Below, piece after piece: positions 47,247 through 57,980 of a stretch of DNA of 64,000 nt. The stretch is from positions 1-64,000 of the forward strand of contig NXFV01001194.1 of NCBI GenBank assembly GCA_002803225.1, written 5' to 3'. The position numbers and the translations under genes are program-made. Source of the stretch: Gamarada debralockiae (Eukaryota > Ascomycota > Leotiomycetes > Helotiales > Hyphodiscaceae). Each line of letters starts with the position of its first letter. The first letter of the stretch is position 1. The notes beneath the pieces are model-generated. The model saw only the letters and a program-made list of their open reading frames with translations. It was not told the origin of the DNA and searched no databases.

Positions 47247-47939
47247 GCTGAAGGAAGAAAGGTCGCGCAAAGGGACGCGAGATTCGTTAAATAGGACGAT
47301 TGAGTGGGCGTTCAGCAATAATCGTGGGAATGTTTCTGTAGGGGAAAAAACAAATTTGTCAGTCCGGATGGTATAAATCGTTATCTTGGTGGGGGTTTTT
47401 GAAGCTTCGGACCCCGAACTAAATTTGTCTGACAATTGCTGGAATTGAAACAAGTGCAAACAAGAGCCTTGGATGAAGCTGTATAGAATTGACGACACAA
47501 TGGAAAGGGAGAGTGGAGGAACTCACAGGATTGATGTGTAAAAATTCTCGTGTCTGGTGTTGAGAAGAGGGATGAGGAGAGCTTTGCTGTTGCTGGCTCA
47601 CAAAAAAGCACCTTCACGCTTCGGTGAACCCCACCACCTGGGCAGCACGGGCGGGCACAGCAGAAAAAAACAGTTGGGTTGAGCCAACCATTGAAACACG
47701 CTGAATTTGCCTAAGCCCCACTGGGACACTTAGTGTCGGGGAACAAGAGAGCAAAAATTGTACGAGCACCACTCACGTGGAGACTTGGTCTGTGCTCAGA
47801 TCTGCCCAGGAAACCTCTCGTCGTTGCTGTTGTGATCATCCGACGATAAAGAACATCAACACAAAACAAACATCCCACCAACAAAACTTTTGCATATAAT
47901 CCCACATCCTCTTCGGAATAAGGGCAAGGAGCAGAAATC
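47247..47939. promoter_or_regulatory. Divergent promoter, pyruvate kinase / DUF1748 gene
   Basis: About 0.7 kb shared upstream region of two oppositely transcribed genes. It contains pyrimidine-rich stretches on both strands, and the pyruvate kinase leader may contain an intron. Confidence 0.45.
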
Positions 47940-48482
47940 ATGGTAGTCAGTCCACCCAGCCCTAGCCTGTCTCCAGACACTGGAACCTAATCAGCTCAGT
48001 TCCTCAACTTGCTAACATTTGGTTTATGGGGAAAGTTGGGAAGAGTAGCTCACTATGCATTTGATGCTGTCCTGAGTATGTTCTACCCCTGGTTTAGTGT
48101 GTTGGTGTTTGGGTATAGCAACTGTTTGCTAACGTCTTTGTCCTGTGCCAGTCTCGACAATCCTCGCCGGAATGAAACGATCAACTGGTTTAACGTACGT
48201 TCATTCACCCACCAGCATGAATTGCCATCCTCCTCCCCTCGAACATACATAGAAGTACCGTTGGATGTTTGGATGCTTGTCAGGGGGATGGTCGGATCGA
48301 GGAACATATTGGCTAACAACTCCCATCCTTGGGACCTCAGACCCAGTTTCAAGAAGGACGCCCTCTCAAAGAATGAAGATGTGAATTACTGGGTCGACAG
48401 ATACTTGGGTGTTGGCGAGTGGGTGATGGATCAATCAGTCGCTATTGCAGGTTCCAGCGGGTGGTTTGAAAGGAAGCGATAG
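47940..48482 (+). CDS. DUF1748 family small (mitochondrial-type) protein
   Basis: Four coding exons can be assembled: 47940-47942 (the ATG alone), 48036-48075, 48152-48194 and 48341-48482, giving 75 residues. The result reads LGRVAHYAFDAVL, STILAGMKRSTGL, YLGVGEWVMDQSVA and AGSSGWFERKR, the full conserved course of the DUF1748 family (about 75 residues, fungal, mitochondrial). The three internal joins are fixed by frame and conservation. The ATG-only first exon is inferred: ATG|GTAGTC is the nearest upstream start with a donor, and a TGCTAAC branch point lies 24 nt before the acceptor. A longer unspliced frame exists but lacks similarity between exons. Function unknown. Confidence 0.82.
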
Positions 48483-49061
48483 GTGTTTGCCGCCCTGTCC
48501 ACGATCCCACGACCTGAATTTGGCATTACTGGACAGAGAAGATATTGTATTGGGGGCTCGGCTTGTGATATCATGGATAGAACATCAGCGGAGTTTATTG
48601 GAGTTTGCGGCAGGCTCTCTTCTGAGTGAGCCTCGGGATTTGGCGTTGGCGAACGGTGGTCTCTTCTCCATCATACAGATGCTATATATGGGCAAAATCA
48701 CAAATCAATGGACTTTCAAGGCCTGAAAATCCTTCTACAAATCTGCGGGAATGTGTTCATCCATCTCCACTTTCTGTCAAGTCTCTCTACCGAGGTCGAG
48801 ATTTCCCGGTTAAGCGCATTGGTGCACGTGAGAAAGCACACCTGCTCGACTTGTGAGAGCCTAGACTGCAATCTACTTCGCCAGAAGCTTGAGGACTTTA
48901 TGTGGGATTATGAAGTCTGATATCTCAACAGGAGTTACAAGATTCCCTCTCCCCTGTCCATATCCCTATGATTAAGCGTGAAAGAAATCGCAGGTATGAA
49001 AGACCTAGAATCAACGATTGAGCCTTTTGCTCTGGTATCATATTTCTTCTCTGGCATGGCG
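48483..49061. other. Convergent intergenic region
   Basis: Lies between the 3' ends of the DUF1748 and Atg28-like genes. No gene supported. Confidence 0.45.
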
Positions 49062-50843
49062 TTAATTAAGACTGTTCTCCCCGTCACCATCTCCGTGGCT
49101 GTTGTCAACCAGTAACTCCGCCAGATTCGGTCCATCATCCTCACTATCCTCCCTATCAATACTCTCTTCCCTCTCAACCCTCTTCCCCCTATCTTGCACC
49201 CCATTCAACTCGTCCAACCCATTACCCTTATCAACAACCTCATGAATACCATCATCAAGCAGTTGCCCATTCCCGTTTCCATTCGGAGGCTCAACCATTC
49301 CCAACGCGCCCCTCAAAATCCCCTCCCCTTCCCTAAAAGCCTCCAATTCAGCCCCCAGCGCACAAATCAATAAATTCCACCCCTTCTCCTCTGCCACTTT
49401 CACATTCCCCTCCAGAGTTCTTATAACATCCCCCATCTTCCTCACTTGCACCTTCAACATCTCCGTATCTTGCATATTGCCCGCCATCTGCTTTCGCAAC
49501 CCATCTTCAAATTCCATTACTCCTCGAGCACTATCCTCCCACATTTTTGCGCCTTCTTCTAGTGCCTCTCTCTCTTTCTCTATGTCTGATCTGCGTGTTT
49601 CGATTTGGGTGATTTCTCGAGTCCACAACTCCTTCGCCATCCCCAGCGTCCGTCTCCCAACTGGGAGTTGCATGAAGCCCTCTTCTTCCCCAACATCCTT
49701 AGCGCTCGAGGCAGCAAAGACAGGCGGCCGTCTCAAAAACTCCCTAACCTCACCCTCCACCTCCCTCAACGCGCCCCGGTAACTACTCAGCCTAGCCTCC
49801 CTCCTATTCTCTCCCTCCTTCACCCGTTCCTGAATCCACTTCCTCCTAGCCCTCATCTGCGCTAGCCGATCTTCCATCTCGCGAATCTCATTTTCTACCG
49901 CTTTCTCCTCATTCCTTAACTCCGATAATTCCCTTCCCTCCTCGTCTTCTGGACTAGAAGCTGAGCTGGACGACAAGGATAGTTGTTTTTGGAAAGAGGA
50001 GATGCGTTGTTCCCAGATAGAGACTTTGTGGAGGACGGATTCCCGCTGGACGATGGACGAGGAGAGGATGGATACTTCTTCGCCTTTTATGGATGCCAGC
50101 TCCCCTATATCCCTAAGCAATCCTCTTCGTGCACCATTTAGACTGATAGCCTTCTTCTTCGGCTGCCTAACCGGCACCACTCCACCTTTCTCCGTGTCTC
50201 TCCTCCCAGCAGATCGTGATCGTGTAGAGTTATATGTAGGCGTACTACTCCCCGCCTCACTGCCCCCTTCACTCCCATCCTGCGCACCTCCAAAACCCTG
50301 TATCAGCCCGGCGGACTGTGCATCGAGGAGTTCTTGGAGCTCCTTCTGTATTGCACGTTCTCGTCTCTCGAGGCCGAGGAGAGGATCCATGACACCACCT
50401 CCCCCACTACCTCTCCTTGTCTTAGATACAACATTTCCTGGACTCGCATGTCTTCCAACAGCTGCACCGCCAAACGCACCCGAACTCCCCGGCCTTTCAC
50501 CAGCACCGACGCTATTGTGTCTAGGCAGCAGCACGCTTCCCGTTATAGGAGGCGGAGGAGCAGCGAACTGTATTACCCTTCCCCTTCCTTTCGTTCTGCT
50601 CGGACTTGGGCTCAAGGTCGAGGGCTGTGAACGAGCGTAGGACTGGCTCGGCGATTTCGATCTGTAGAAGCTCGGTGGAGGGGAGGGTGACGCAGCTGGA
50701 CTTCGAGAAGCTTGCGGGGAGAGATTCTGGAGGGAGATGGAGCTTGAGCGTTCGGACCGAGAGAGGGAGAGGAAGAGATCGTTGTCGGGATGTGAGGGAG
50801 AGGTGGATGGTTGGCGGAAGGAGGATGAGAAGATGCGTGACAT
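49062..50843 (-). CDS. Atg28-like coiled-coil protein
   Basis: A single exon of 593 residues. The first 130 residues are Ser/Pro-rich and disordered. Then DPLLGLERRERAIQKELQEL and LLDAQSAGLIQG appear, the block I associate with filamentous-fungal Atg28-like proteins. Long coiled coils follow (about 250-360, with EDRLAQMRARRKWIQERVKE, and 400-490), and the tail is acidic. In yeasts Atg28 takes part in selective autophagy of peroxisomes; in filamentous fungi the name rests on weak similarity, so a cytoskeletal or autophagy scaffold is all that can be said. The ATG at 50843 is the first in frame and starts MSRIFSSSFRQ. Confidence 0.6.
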   Translation of the reverse strand: MSRIFSSSFRQPSTSPSHPDNDLFLSLSRSERSSSISLQNLSPQASRSPAASPSPPPSFYRSKSPSQSYARSQPSTLSPSPSRTKGRGRVIQFAAPPPPITGSVLLPRHNSVGAGERPGSSGAFGGAAVGRHASPGNVVSKTRRGSGGGGVMDPLLGLERRERAIQKELQELLDAQSAGLIQGFGGAQDGSEGGSEAGSSTPTYNSTRSRSAGRRDTEKGGVVPVRQPKKKAISLNGARRGLLRDIGELASIKGEEVSILSSSIVQRESVLHKVSIWEQRISSFQKQLSLSSSSASSPEDEEGRELSELRNEEKAVENEIREMEDRLAQMRARRKWIQERVKEGENRREARLSSYRGALREVEGEVREFLRRPPVFAASSAKDVGEEEGFMQLPVGRRTLGMAKELWTREITQIETRRSDIEKEREALEEGAKMWEDSARGVMEFEDGLRKQMAGNMQDTEMLKVQVRKMGDVIRTLEGNVKVAEEKGWNLLICALGAELEAFREGEGILRGALGMVEPPNGNGNGQLLDDGIHEVVDKGNGLDELNGVQDRGKRVEREESIDREDSEDDGPNLAELLVDNSHGDGDGENSLN

Positions 50844-51672
50844 CGTTTCGAGTTTGAGGATTGGTCGTGCTTTGTCGTAGGTGACTTGTACACTGTAGAT
50901 AGAAGAGTGTTAATCTACAGCTTCAACGCATACTCATACCCGTAGAATTCAAGAGCCCAAGAAGTTTTGTTTGAGGAGTGAATGTAGGTATGTTTGAAAT
51001 CCGGTGGGTGTTGCTGCAAGGCAGATGTTCACATGCCAGGTTTCAAAGGTCATTCACTCCACGATGAGACACGACATCAGGTGCTCTCGTTCCAGGGTAC
51101 AGTGTCATGTGCTTTTGCATATATACCAGGTTGAGGACTTGTGAAGGAAGAGATAAAATCTGGGGAAAGCTGGAGACAAAGCACAGAGCTCCTCGGGAAA
51201 CTTGCTTCTTCTCCGGCAAAGTTGCCGAGTCGATTACCGGCGTAGGGCGAGAGTGCCCCGATGACGAGAGATATATATTAGGGGTCTTTCTGCTCGTTAA
51301 AGAGTTATCGAATATTCGGACTTTCATTGGACAATGCGCTGAAGAGATTTAATCAATAAAAGACCCTTTTAGAGCGTATTCGGGGCCTTCGTCCAACGTC
51401 TTTAGGTGGAATATTCGGCAGTCCTTCTCCAACAACACCCTTCACCCAGAAGAGAAAGTTACTCCCGAGAGAGTATAAAATCATCCAGTTAAAACACTTC
51501 ACACTATTTGAGTCACGCGATTCAGTATGCAAGCCTCCGCCAGGACTTCAAAGTTAAAGGCACAGATTCTCATTTCTCAGTTTAATAGAACTATCACACA
51601 CACTTTCCTCCAGACCTATCAACAAGACACCCACCCAAACAGGCCGTAAATTCGAAATATCATAAATCAATC
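50844..51672. promoter_or_regulatory. Divergent intergenic region
   Basis: Shared upstream region of the Atg28-like gene and the SDR gene. No gene, repeat or known site recognised. Confidence 0.4.
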
Positions 51673-52720
51673 ATGACACCATCAGCAACAGAACAAGCAA
51701 AGGCCTCCGAAAGGGAAGCTCTCACGGCCCGCGTCCTCCCCCAAATGGTCCTCTCCAAAGGCGACGAAGCATCAATGACCGGTCCTCCCATCCCAGCACC
51801 ACATTACCTCAATGCCGAAGGAAGAGCTAGACTGAGATTTGAAGTTGAAGGAAATGCCATGTATTCTTTCTCCAAACTCAAACCCAAGACCTTGGTCAAA
51901 AATAAAAGACGAGAGCTAACAGAAATAGAGTCACTGGCGGAGCAGGCACCCTAGGTCTGGCAGCAGCACGTGCCCTGCTCGAACACGGATTGGCAGGCCT
52001 AATGGTCTTCGACGTCAACCTAGCACAGGCACAAGCTCAGATCGATGAGCTCGCAGCTGATTTCCCAGCTGCGAAGATTAAATCTAAGAAAGTCGACATC
52101 ACGGACGACGTTGCGGTCGGCGAAGCTGTTGCTGAAACCGCGCAAGTCCTTGGATCGGTGGATATCCTGCTTTGTTTTGCCGGCGTGGTGGGTTGCACGC
52201 ACGCCATCGATATGACGGCAGCGGAATGGAGACGAACCCTCGATATCAACACCACGGGATCCTTCTTGTGTGCCCAAGCAGCGGCGAAGCAGATGATTGC
52301 CCAGAAAACCGGAGGCAGTATTATGTTCACCGCGTCGATTTCAGGCCATAGAGTCAATTATCCCCAACCGCAGGTGGCATATAATGTTAGCAAGGCTGCG
52401 CTGTTGACCTTGAAGAATTCCTTGGCTGCTGAATGGGCGAGATATGGGATCAGAGTGAACTCGATTTCGCCGGGTTATATGGATACGATCCTCAATGAAG
52501 GCAAGGGCATCGCGGACGCGAGGGCCGTGTGGGCTGAGAGAAATCCAATGGGAAGGATGGGGACCCCAAGTGAGTTAACCGGAGCCGTGGTTCTTCTTTC
52601 AAGCAGCGCAGGGACATATATGAACGGTAAAACCCCATCGCCCAAATCCCCCACTTCTCAGGCGCTGACGCACATATAGGATGCGATCTAGTTGTGGACG
52701 GAGGCCAAATCGTTTTCTAG
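51673..52720 (+). CDS. SDR family, D-arabinitol dehydrogenase-like
   Basis: Exons 51673-51860, 51929-52626 and 52680-52720 give 308 residues. Splicing restores the cofactor motif IVTGGAGTLG near residue 63. Catalytic residues are the Ser in MFTASISG and the pair in YNVSK; IRVNSISPGYMDT and DGGQIVF complete the classical SDR core. The run NYPQPQVAYNVSKAAL and the PGYMDT block are like fungal NAD-dependent D-arabinitol dehydrogenases and related polyol/ketose reductases, so pentitol metabolism is likely but the exact sugar is open. The 60-residue N-terminal extension is longer than usual and lacks a clear targeting pattern. The gene converges on the F-box gene 101 bases away. Confidence 0.85.
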
Positions 52721-52821
52721 TCGGGGGAGAGCTGCGCAGGCGTGATGATCAAAGAATAGATCGAATGTATCCACCGATTGCCTTTAGTATCAAAGTCGAT
52801 CGATCATTGAATAGTCGTGTG

Positions 52822-54892
52822 TCAAGACGCTTTTGGATCATGCTCCGAACAACCCCTAATGACCCATCTCTCCCATCGTTTCCATTGTGGTTTCGTAGGA
52901 TCTAATCCATTATCATCTTCTAAGTCATCCCAGGCATATCCATTCCTGCAGTCGCAGTCTGGTAGCGGTTCGTCAGATGCTGAAGAATGTTGCACCATCA
53001 TTTGGTCATCAAGTGCGAGGTCATTGACAACTCCAACTTCACTGTCGCCAGCAACGCTACCAGAGGGGCTTTCTTCTGGTTCATCACAGTGATCCCCTCC
53101 GTCAACAGGTCCGGCAGATTCATTGTTATCGAACGCAGTCATTTCTTGACCGTCACCAACAGACTGTGTCATACTGTTGATACCTAAATCCGCCGCTTCG
53201 GCCGTGCCATCGCGATCGTTGTCTAGTGCTTCAGATTCGTCGTTGTCAGATGGATTGGTCTCGTCTTCATCAGCCGGTTGGGCTGTTCCGTGACCTGTAC
53301 CAGCACGTTCCCCAATGTCATCACTGCTTTGGCTACTATATTCTTCGTAATCGTCCATGGGAGGACCGCGCAGCATAGCAAAGCCACCCCCATACCCAGT
53401 TTCGGGTACAGGGCCGCCGCCAATTTTAGGATCATATCCCACTTGTCGGAAGCTCACCCATTTCAGATTCAGTTCCCGTCGAAGAAACCTCACGATCTCA
53501 GTCCATCTTCCTTCCCTCAACCGAACCTCCCTGAACCGGACCGATTTAAGAGAGCCTCTATGACGATTGATAAAACCAATGATCTCGTCACTGCGTAGAT
53601 TCCACCTACTAAAACCAATATACAGAAGCTTGAGCCAGGTCACATTGTGGAAGATAGTCTCTAGTGGAATCGATATTGGCCGACGAAGGCCGATGTGTAA
53701 GCCTTCCATCTTCTCGGCGGCATTGAACAACGTGTGAAAGACACTTGATAATTCCATCATCTTTGCGTTGAGGTCGGAGGGGTCATCAATTTGCAATTCT
53801 AAGCATGTGAGACGTGTGGAAAGGTTCGATATGGCTGTCTCCGAGATGTTTTCTTGTAACCATGCCGGTCGAGGGTCCATAAAACGGCTTGAGAGCCTGT
53901 GAGCCATTGATTTTGACTCGGTATACGCGCGCCCAAGGGCCATCGTTGCACGCTCGCACGCAACAGTCCATGGTGAAGTTCCAAATGCTTCTCGGAGGGT
54001 GGGATGGGCGTTGAGAAACTCCCCCCATTCTCCGTCAAGGCCATCCACGTTCCTCATCAACCGTATTTGCTGGAGATTTTTGAAAGCGGTCAGTGCTATA
54101 ACTAGTACTGTTTCGTCCATTCCCCCTAGAATGATCTGTAGTTGTTCTTCCGCTCTGGTCATCGCTCGATTTATGAGGCTTTCATTTCGTCGGCACCTTC
54201 TCACTTCCCCGTCGAGCCTCCGAAAGGCTGGTGTTGACTGAGCTCTTTCAGCGTTATAAGAATCTCGAAGTTGGTCAAGTTGCCGTTGGCAGGCCGTTGT
54301 CGAGGTTCGTGCATCTTGAAGTAGTTGTTTCCATTGCTCTTTGTCTGGTTATGCGTTAAAGTGAAGGCGACTTAAATGGGACTGAAATAGTATACCTTGG
54401 GGATAGAGATCATGGACCATGTAAGATACCTTTCTCACATCCAGGGCTATTTTCGGTTCCTCGACAAGGGAGAGTATTTTGTTAAAACCTGTCCTTGAAA
54501 ACCGAATCTTCACACGAGCAAAAACCCGGCTTCGACCTAGGTCACGGAACTTCTTGCAGAGGAGCCGCTGCAGAGGTTGAAATTAGCATTTGGTGCAGCA
54601 GGGTCGTGAGCCACAGTGAAGGGTGCTATACAAATTTGAGGATATTGTTCGCGTCCTCTGGCACATGAGGTGGCGCTGATGCAAAGCTTTCAAAGCTCAA
54701 AGACGCTCGTTGATCGAACGGAAGCAATTTGGCTGGGTCATGTATCAGGTATTCGAGGATATGCTCTAGCAACTCTTTGGGTAGCGCTTCAAATGCGGAT
54801 ATCGTGCGATGCGGCTGCTCGTTCGGATCACCTTGAGGGGAGGATATTGTATGATCAAGCTGCTCTTCAGCTCCCCGTTGGAAGGCGGACAT
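52822..54892 (-). CDS. F-box protein with acidic C-terminal region
   Basis: Exons 54892-54632, 54567-54396 and 54344-52822 give 651 residues. The F-box is at residues about 31-50 (ISAFEALPKELLEHILEYLI), and the second exon continues with LLCKKFRDLGRSRVFARVKI, typical of ascomycete F-box proteins. The middle is Leu-rich and may form irregular LRR-like repeats; residues about 440-610 are rich in Asp, Glu and Ser. The C-terminus ends with tryptophans (KPQWKRWERWVI). It should act as an SCF ubiquitin-ligase substrate adaptor, target unknown. It is not similar to the short F-box-like gene at 8.9 kb outside the box. Confidence 0.82.
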
Positions 54893-56473
54893 CGTTGAAA
54901 AGTGGCGGAGTGCCTGGAAAGGAAAGGGGCTTCAAACTCAGTATGAACGGCCCAATATTTGTGATAGACATCCCACCTGTTGTGTTTCCGGCAGAGTAGG
55001 ATATAGTACACAGAGGGGATATCCTAGATGAGGAATAGGAAACGAGACGAGTGCTAAACTGCCTGAGCATGATCTAACGTCAGCGGTTGGAAGTGCGAGC
55101 AATATAATGCTAGAGAAAGGGATGGAAAATCTGACGTGTTTATGCATGTAGCATCAACGGAAGGATTTTTTCGATAAGTGTGTGTGAAAATTGATCCAAG
55201 GTTCCTTGGTAATTCGCTCGAGTGTTTGCTCTGCATTATGATTTCCCTCTAGCACATCCTGATTGGATGTTCAAGCTGCCACTGGCTCCCCTTTGAGTGT
55301 AGTGTCCCAAGCCTTCCCAGGCAATCGGGAGCGGGAAGAGTCATGTGACCATTTCTGCAACCAATTCTCGCTCGGCAAGTCAATCGAGGACATTCGAGTT
55401 GACCCTGTGAGCCCTGTCACAGGGATGCTTTCATAAAGGTTGCATATTTGCCAACGAATTATCGACAGCGGGTTCTTTTAGTGAAGTCGGTGAGGGTGTG
55501 GACGAATCGCTGGCCACCAGCCTGCATACGGGTTTACCTCAAAAGAAACATCAGCAGCAAACAAATTCTGCATGTCGTAGAACATCTCGTACATCATCGA
55601 GTACTTAGCCTCTCAGAGTAGCCCCGAGGAGACCGCCTTTTGCGCTTTGGCGCGAAAAACCTGCACATCCTTGAGAAATTGCTGTGAAATCAGTGGTCGA
55701 ATCTGTGGGCGCTTAATTCTGCCCCCGCATATTCGCTTCTTGCAGCAGTCTTTGGTCAAGAGAACTGAGAGCACTTTACATCCCGTCTGAAATAGGTGAA
55801 GTTGCCGCGATCGGGAGCGGGCCGGGACGCTGGACTACGGATAATTGGATTGTTTGGTTACTACATCATTTTTCGAAGGCGCTGGCTAAAACCTTGATAT
55901 ATCAATGCACATCTCCCAACCGGAACCCCCAGGTAACGGCAGGCGACGGCGTCTTCTGCAACACATTGCATGCTTGAATGCTGTGCATATGCAATAATGT
56001 GATAACGCGGGAGACCCATTCGAATGCCCAACCTGCACTCTGTCACACATAGACCTTCCTACAATGGCCCCCGCCTCACCGAGAAGTGACAAGGGTAAGC
56101 TGTTGGTGGATGAAGAACTAACCAGCCAGGTTACGAGACGGTGCTGATTTGAAACCGTCTGAGTGATTAATCCAAGTTGGTTATAGAAACAGGCCAGCTC
56201 CTTCGTTTCTTCAGCAATAAAATCAAAAGGAACACTCGTATTTGCACCACACAAGTTGATTCCGAAGTCGGGTTGCCAACTGAGAGATTTCTTTCTCATG
56301 TACGCACAGGCTTAGTTTGAAAACATGTCTGCAGCCACGAAAAAGGGAGAGGTGAACTCCTCTGTACACTTTCGAATGTCCGGGCCGAGACCTCGAACAG
56401 AAGCACAATCTCCGTCTGACATCCTGGTGTGACCAGACCATCCGTGAACTGCAGTGTTGGCCAATTCATTGCA
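54893..56473. other. Intergenic, no supported gene
   Basis: About 1.6 kb between the F-box and Cab4 genes, both on the minus strand. Short frames on both strands carry no motif. No repeat boundary seen. The part just left of 56474 is the 3' flank of Cab4. Confidence 0.5.
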
Positions 56474-57703
56474 TCAAAGTGACGAGGTACGGGCATTTTC
56501 GGCCTTTCGTTTTCTGATTGCAGTGCTGCTGATCTTAGAAGCAAAATCATCGGTCTTGGTGGCACCTTCTTCGGTTTCTCCTGCATCCAAAACATCGATT
56601 TCGAAGATCTCAAGAGAATGCCAACCCTTTTCGACCCTTTTGTCATTGATAGCCTTGCCTCCTGACCTGGTTTCTCCTGACACGACCAAGGCCGTGATGT
56701 CCTCATCTGTGATGGTAGGTCCAAACGGATCTTGGATCTCGACGCATTCGATTGTGATCATGGAAGACCTCAGCAGAGTGTGAATTGCTTTGCCATTGAC
56801 AATCGGTTCATCAAAAGACAGTGTCCGTATTTCTTGTTCTGGTGGTGATCGCGTGAATGAGAGTATGGAGAGTAAGAACTCAACAACGTCATCCTGGCGC
56901 TGTTTCCAGCTTTTCAGGTACTCGGCATACTTCTTGTTTTTGAGGAGCTCGTCACCTGTAATCCCTACAATCAACCTTCGAGGTGGGCTTGATGTGTTTG
57001 TAACTGGCTGAAGTAGAAGAGCCGTAGCAGTGAGTAGCAGCTTGTGGCCAGCGTGGATGTTATCGAAAGTACCACCAACTATAACAGCATGATGAGCCTT
57101 CGATTGCGACGTTGGAGGTCGAGTGATGGCTTCTTTATGGACCATGCTGACTCCTCCATTGACGGATCTCAACTGAACTAGTAAAGGGGGGCTGATCCGA
57201 TTTGCGAGACTCAAGAAATTAGACAGGAGCTTCTGCCCATCTTCGCCATCAACCGAGAATATCGTGTTCCATCGACGTCGCGTAAGAGCGAGAGTAGGAA
57301 GATCAATGATAGGCCCAGAAACAAAGTTGGCGAGTTTGGGATCCTGATCTTGTGAGACTGTCTGAGATGAGTCGTAGTCCAACAAAAGAACACGAGAATC
57401 TATAGATACAGGCAGATCACACTCTACGTCAACCCCTAATTTAGCACAAACCGCGCATATGAGGCTGTAAAGTCCTCCAACAAGCTTTTGAACCTCATCG
57501 AAGATATGTGATCTTGGCTCGTGTAGCCTTCCATGAAGACTTGAGCAAGGTAGAGCCACAATAAGTTGTGTACTCGTATTAAGCCCCTTCAACACCGAGA
57601 CAGTTGCAGCGATTGAAGGACGATATGCTGCCGAAAAGGATGCCGAGGTGATGGGAGAAGGAGGTGATGGGAGTAGGAGAAGCGAGGGCGGTAAATTTGG
57701 CAT
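56474..57703 (-). CDS. CAB4: Phosphopantetheine adenylyltransferase (coenzyme A synthesis)
   Basis: A single exon of 409 residues. The enzyme joins 4'-phosphopantetheine and ATP to dephospho-CoA, the fourth step of CoA synthesis. The nucleotidyltransferase signature VGGTFDNIHAGHKLLL (TxxH...HxGH type) is near residues 210-225 and the second signature is ISSTAIRKR close to the C-terminus. The first 200 residues are a fungal N-terminal extension with less conserved sequence, as in yeast Cab4. The ATG at 57703 starts MPNLPPSLLLLPSPP. The gene is divergent from the WD40 gene with a spacer of about 0.28 kb, so the two may share a promoter. Confidence 0.93.
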   Translation of the reverse strand: MPNLPPSLLLLPSPPSPITSASFSAAYRPSIAATVSVLKGLNTSTQLIVALPCSSLHGRLHEPRSHIFDEVQKLVGGLYSLICAVCAKLGVDVECDLPVSIDSRVLLLDYDSSQTVSQDQDPKLANFVSGPIIDLPTLALTRRRWNTIFSVDGEDGQKLLSNFLSLANRISPPLLVQLRSVNGGVSMVHKEAITRPPTSQSKAHHAVIVGGTFDNIHAGHKLLLTATALLLQPVTNTSSPPRRLIVGITGDELLKNKKYAEYLKSWKQRQDDVVEFLLSILSFTRSPPEQEIRTLSFDEPIVNGKAIHTLLRSSMITIECVEIQDPFGPTITDEDITALVVSGETRSGGKAINDKRVEKGWHSLEIFEIDVLDAGETEEGATKTDDFASKISSTAIRKRKAENARTSSL

Positions 57704-57980
57704 TTTGGGGATATCTGTTATAGAGCGGACGGCTCAGTATTGACCTCAAGATAGTTAATGAAGCCCTAAGTCAATATATATCGTGTTCGTTGTATGAATT
57801 TGGAGGAATGACGTTGGATCAAATGTTTTCGTGATTCTGGTGACAGCCTTGTCGATCACCGTTTCGGCAATTCAGCAGTTGCTGCCTCAGGCTGGACATC
57901 CTTCCCATTCACGAGCGGCTTTGGATTCGCGACCATCAAAAGCTTCCCATGCCAAAAGGAGACGTCGTGCTGCCATCCAG

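Noticed and set aside
55800..56473. Overlapping minus-strand frames left of Cab4 as an extra exon
   Set aside because: The Cab4 frame ends with a family-typical C-terminus at 56474, and the left frames show no similarity or splice logic.
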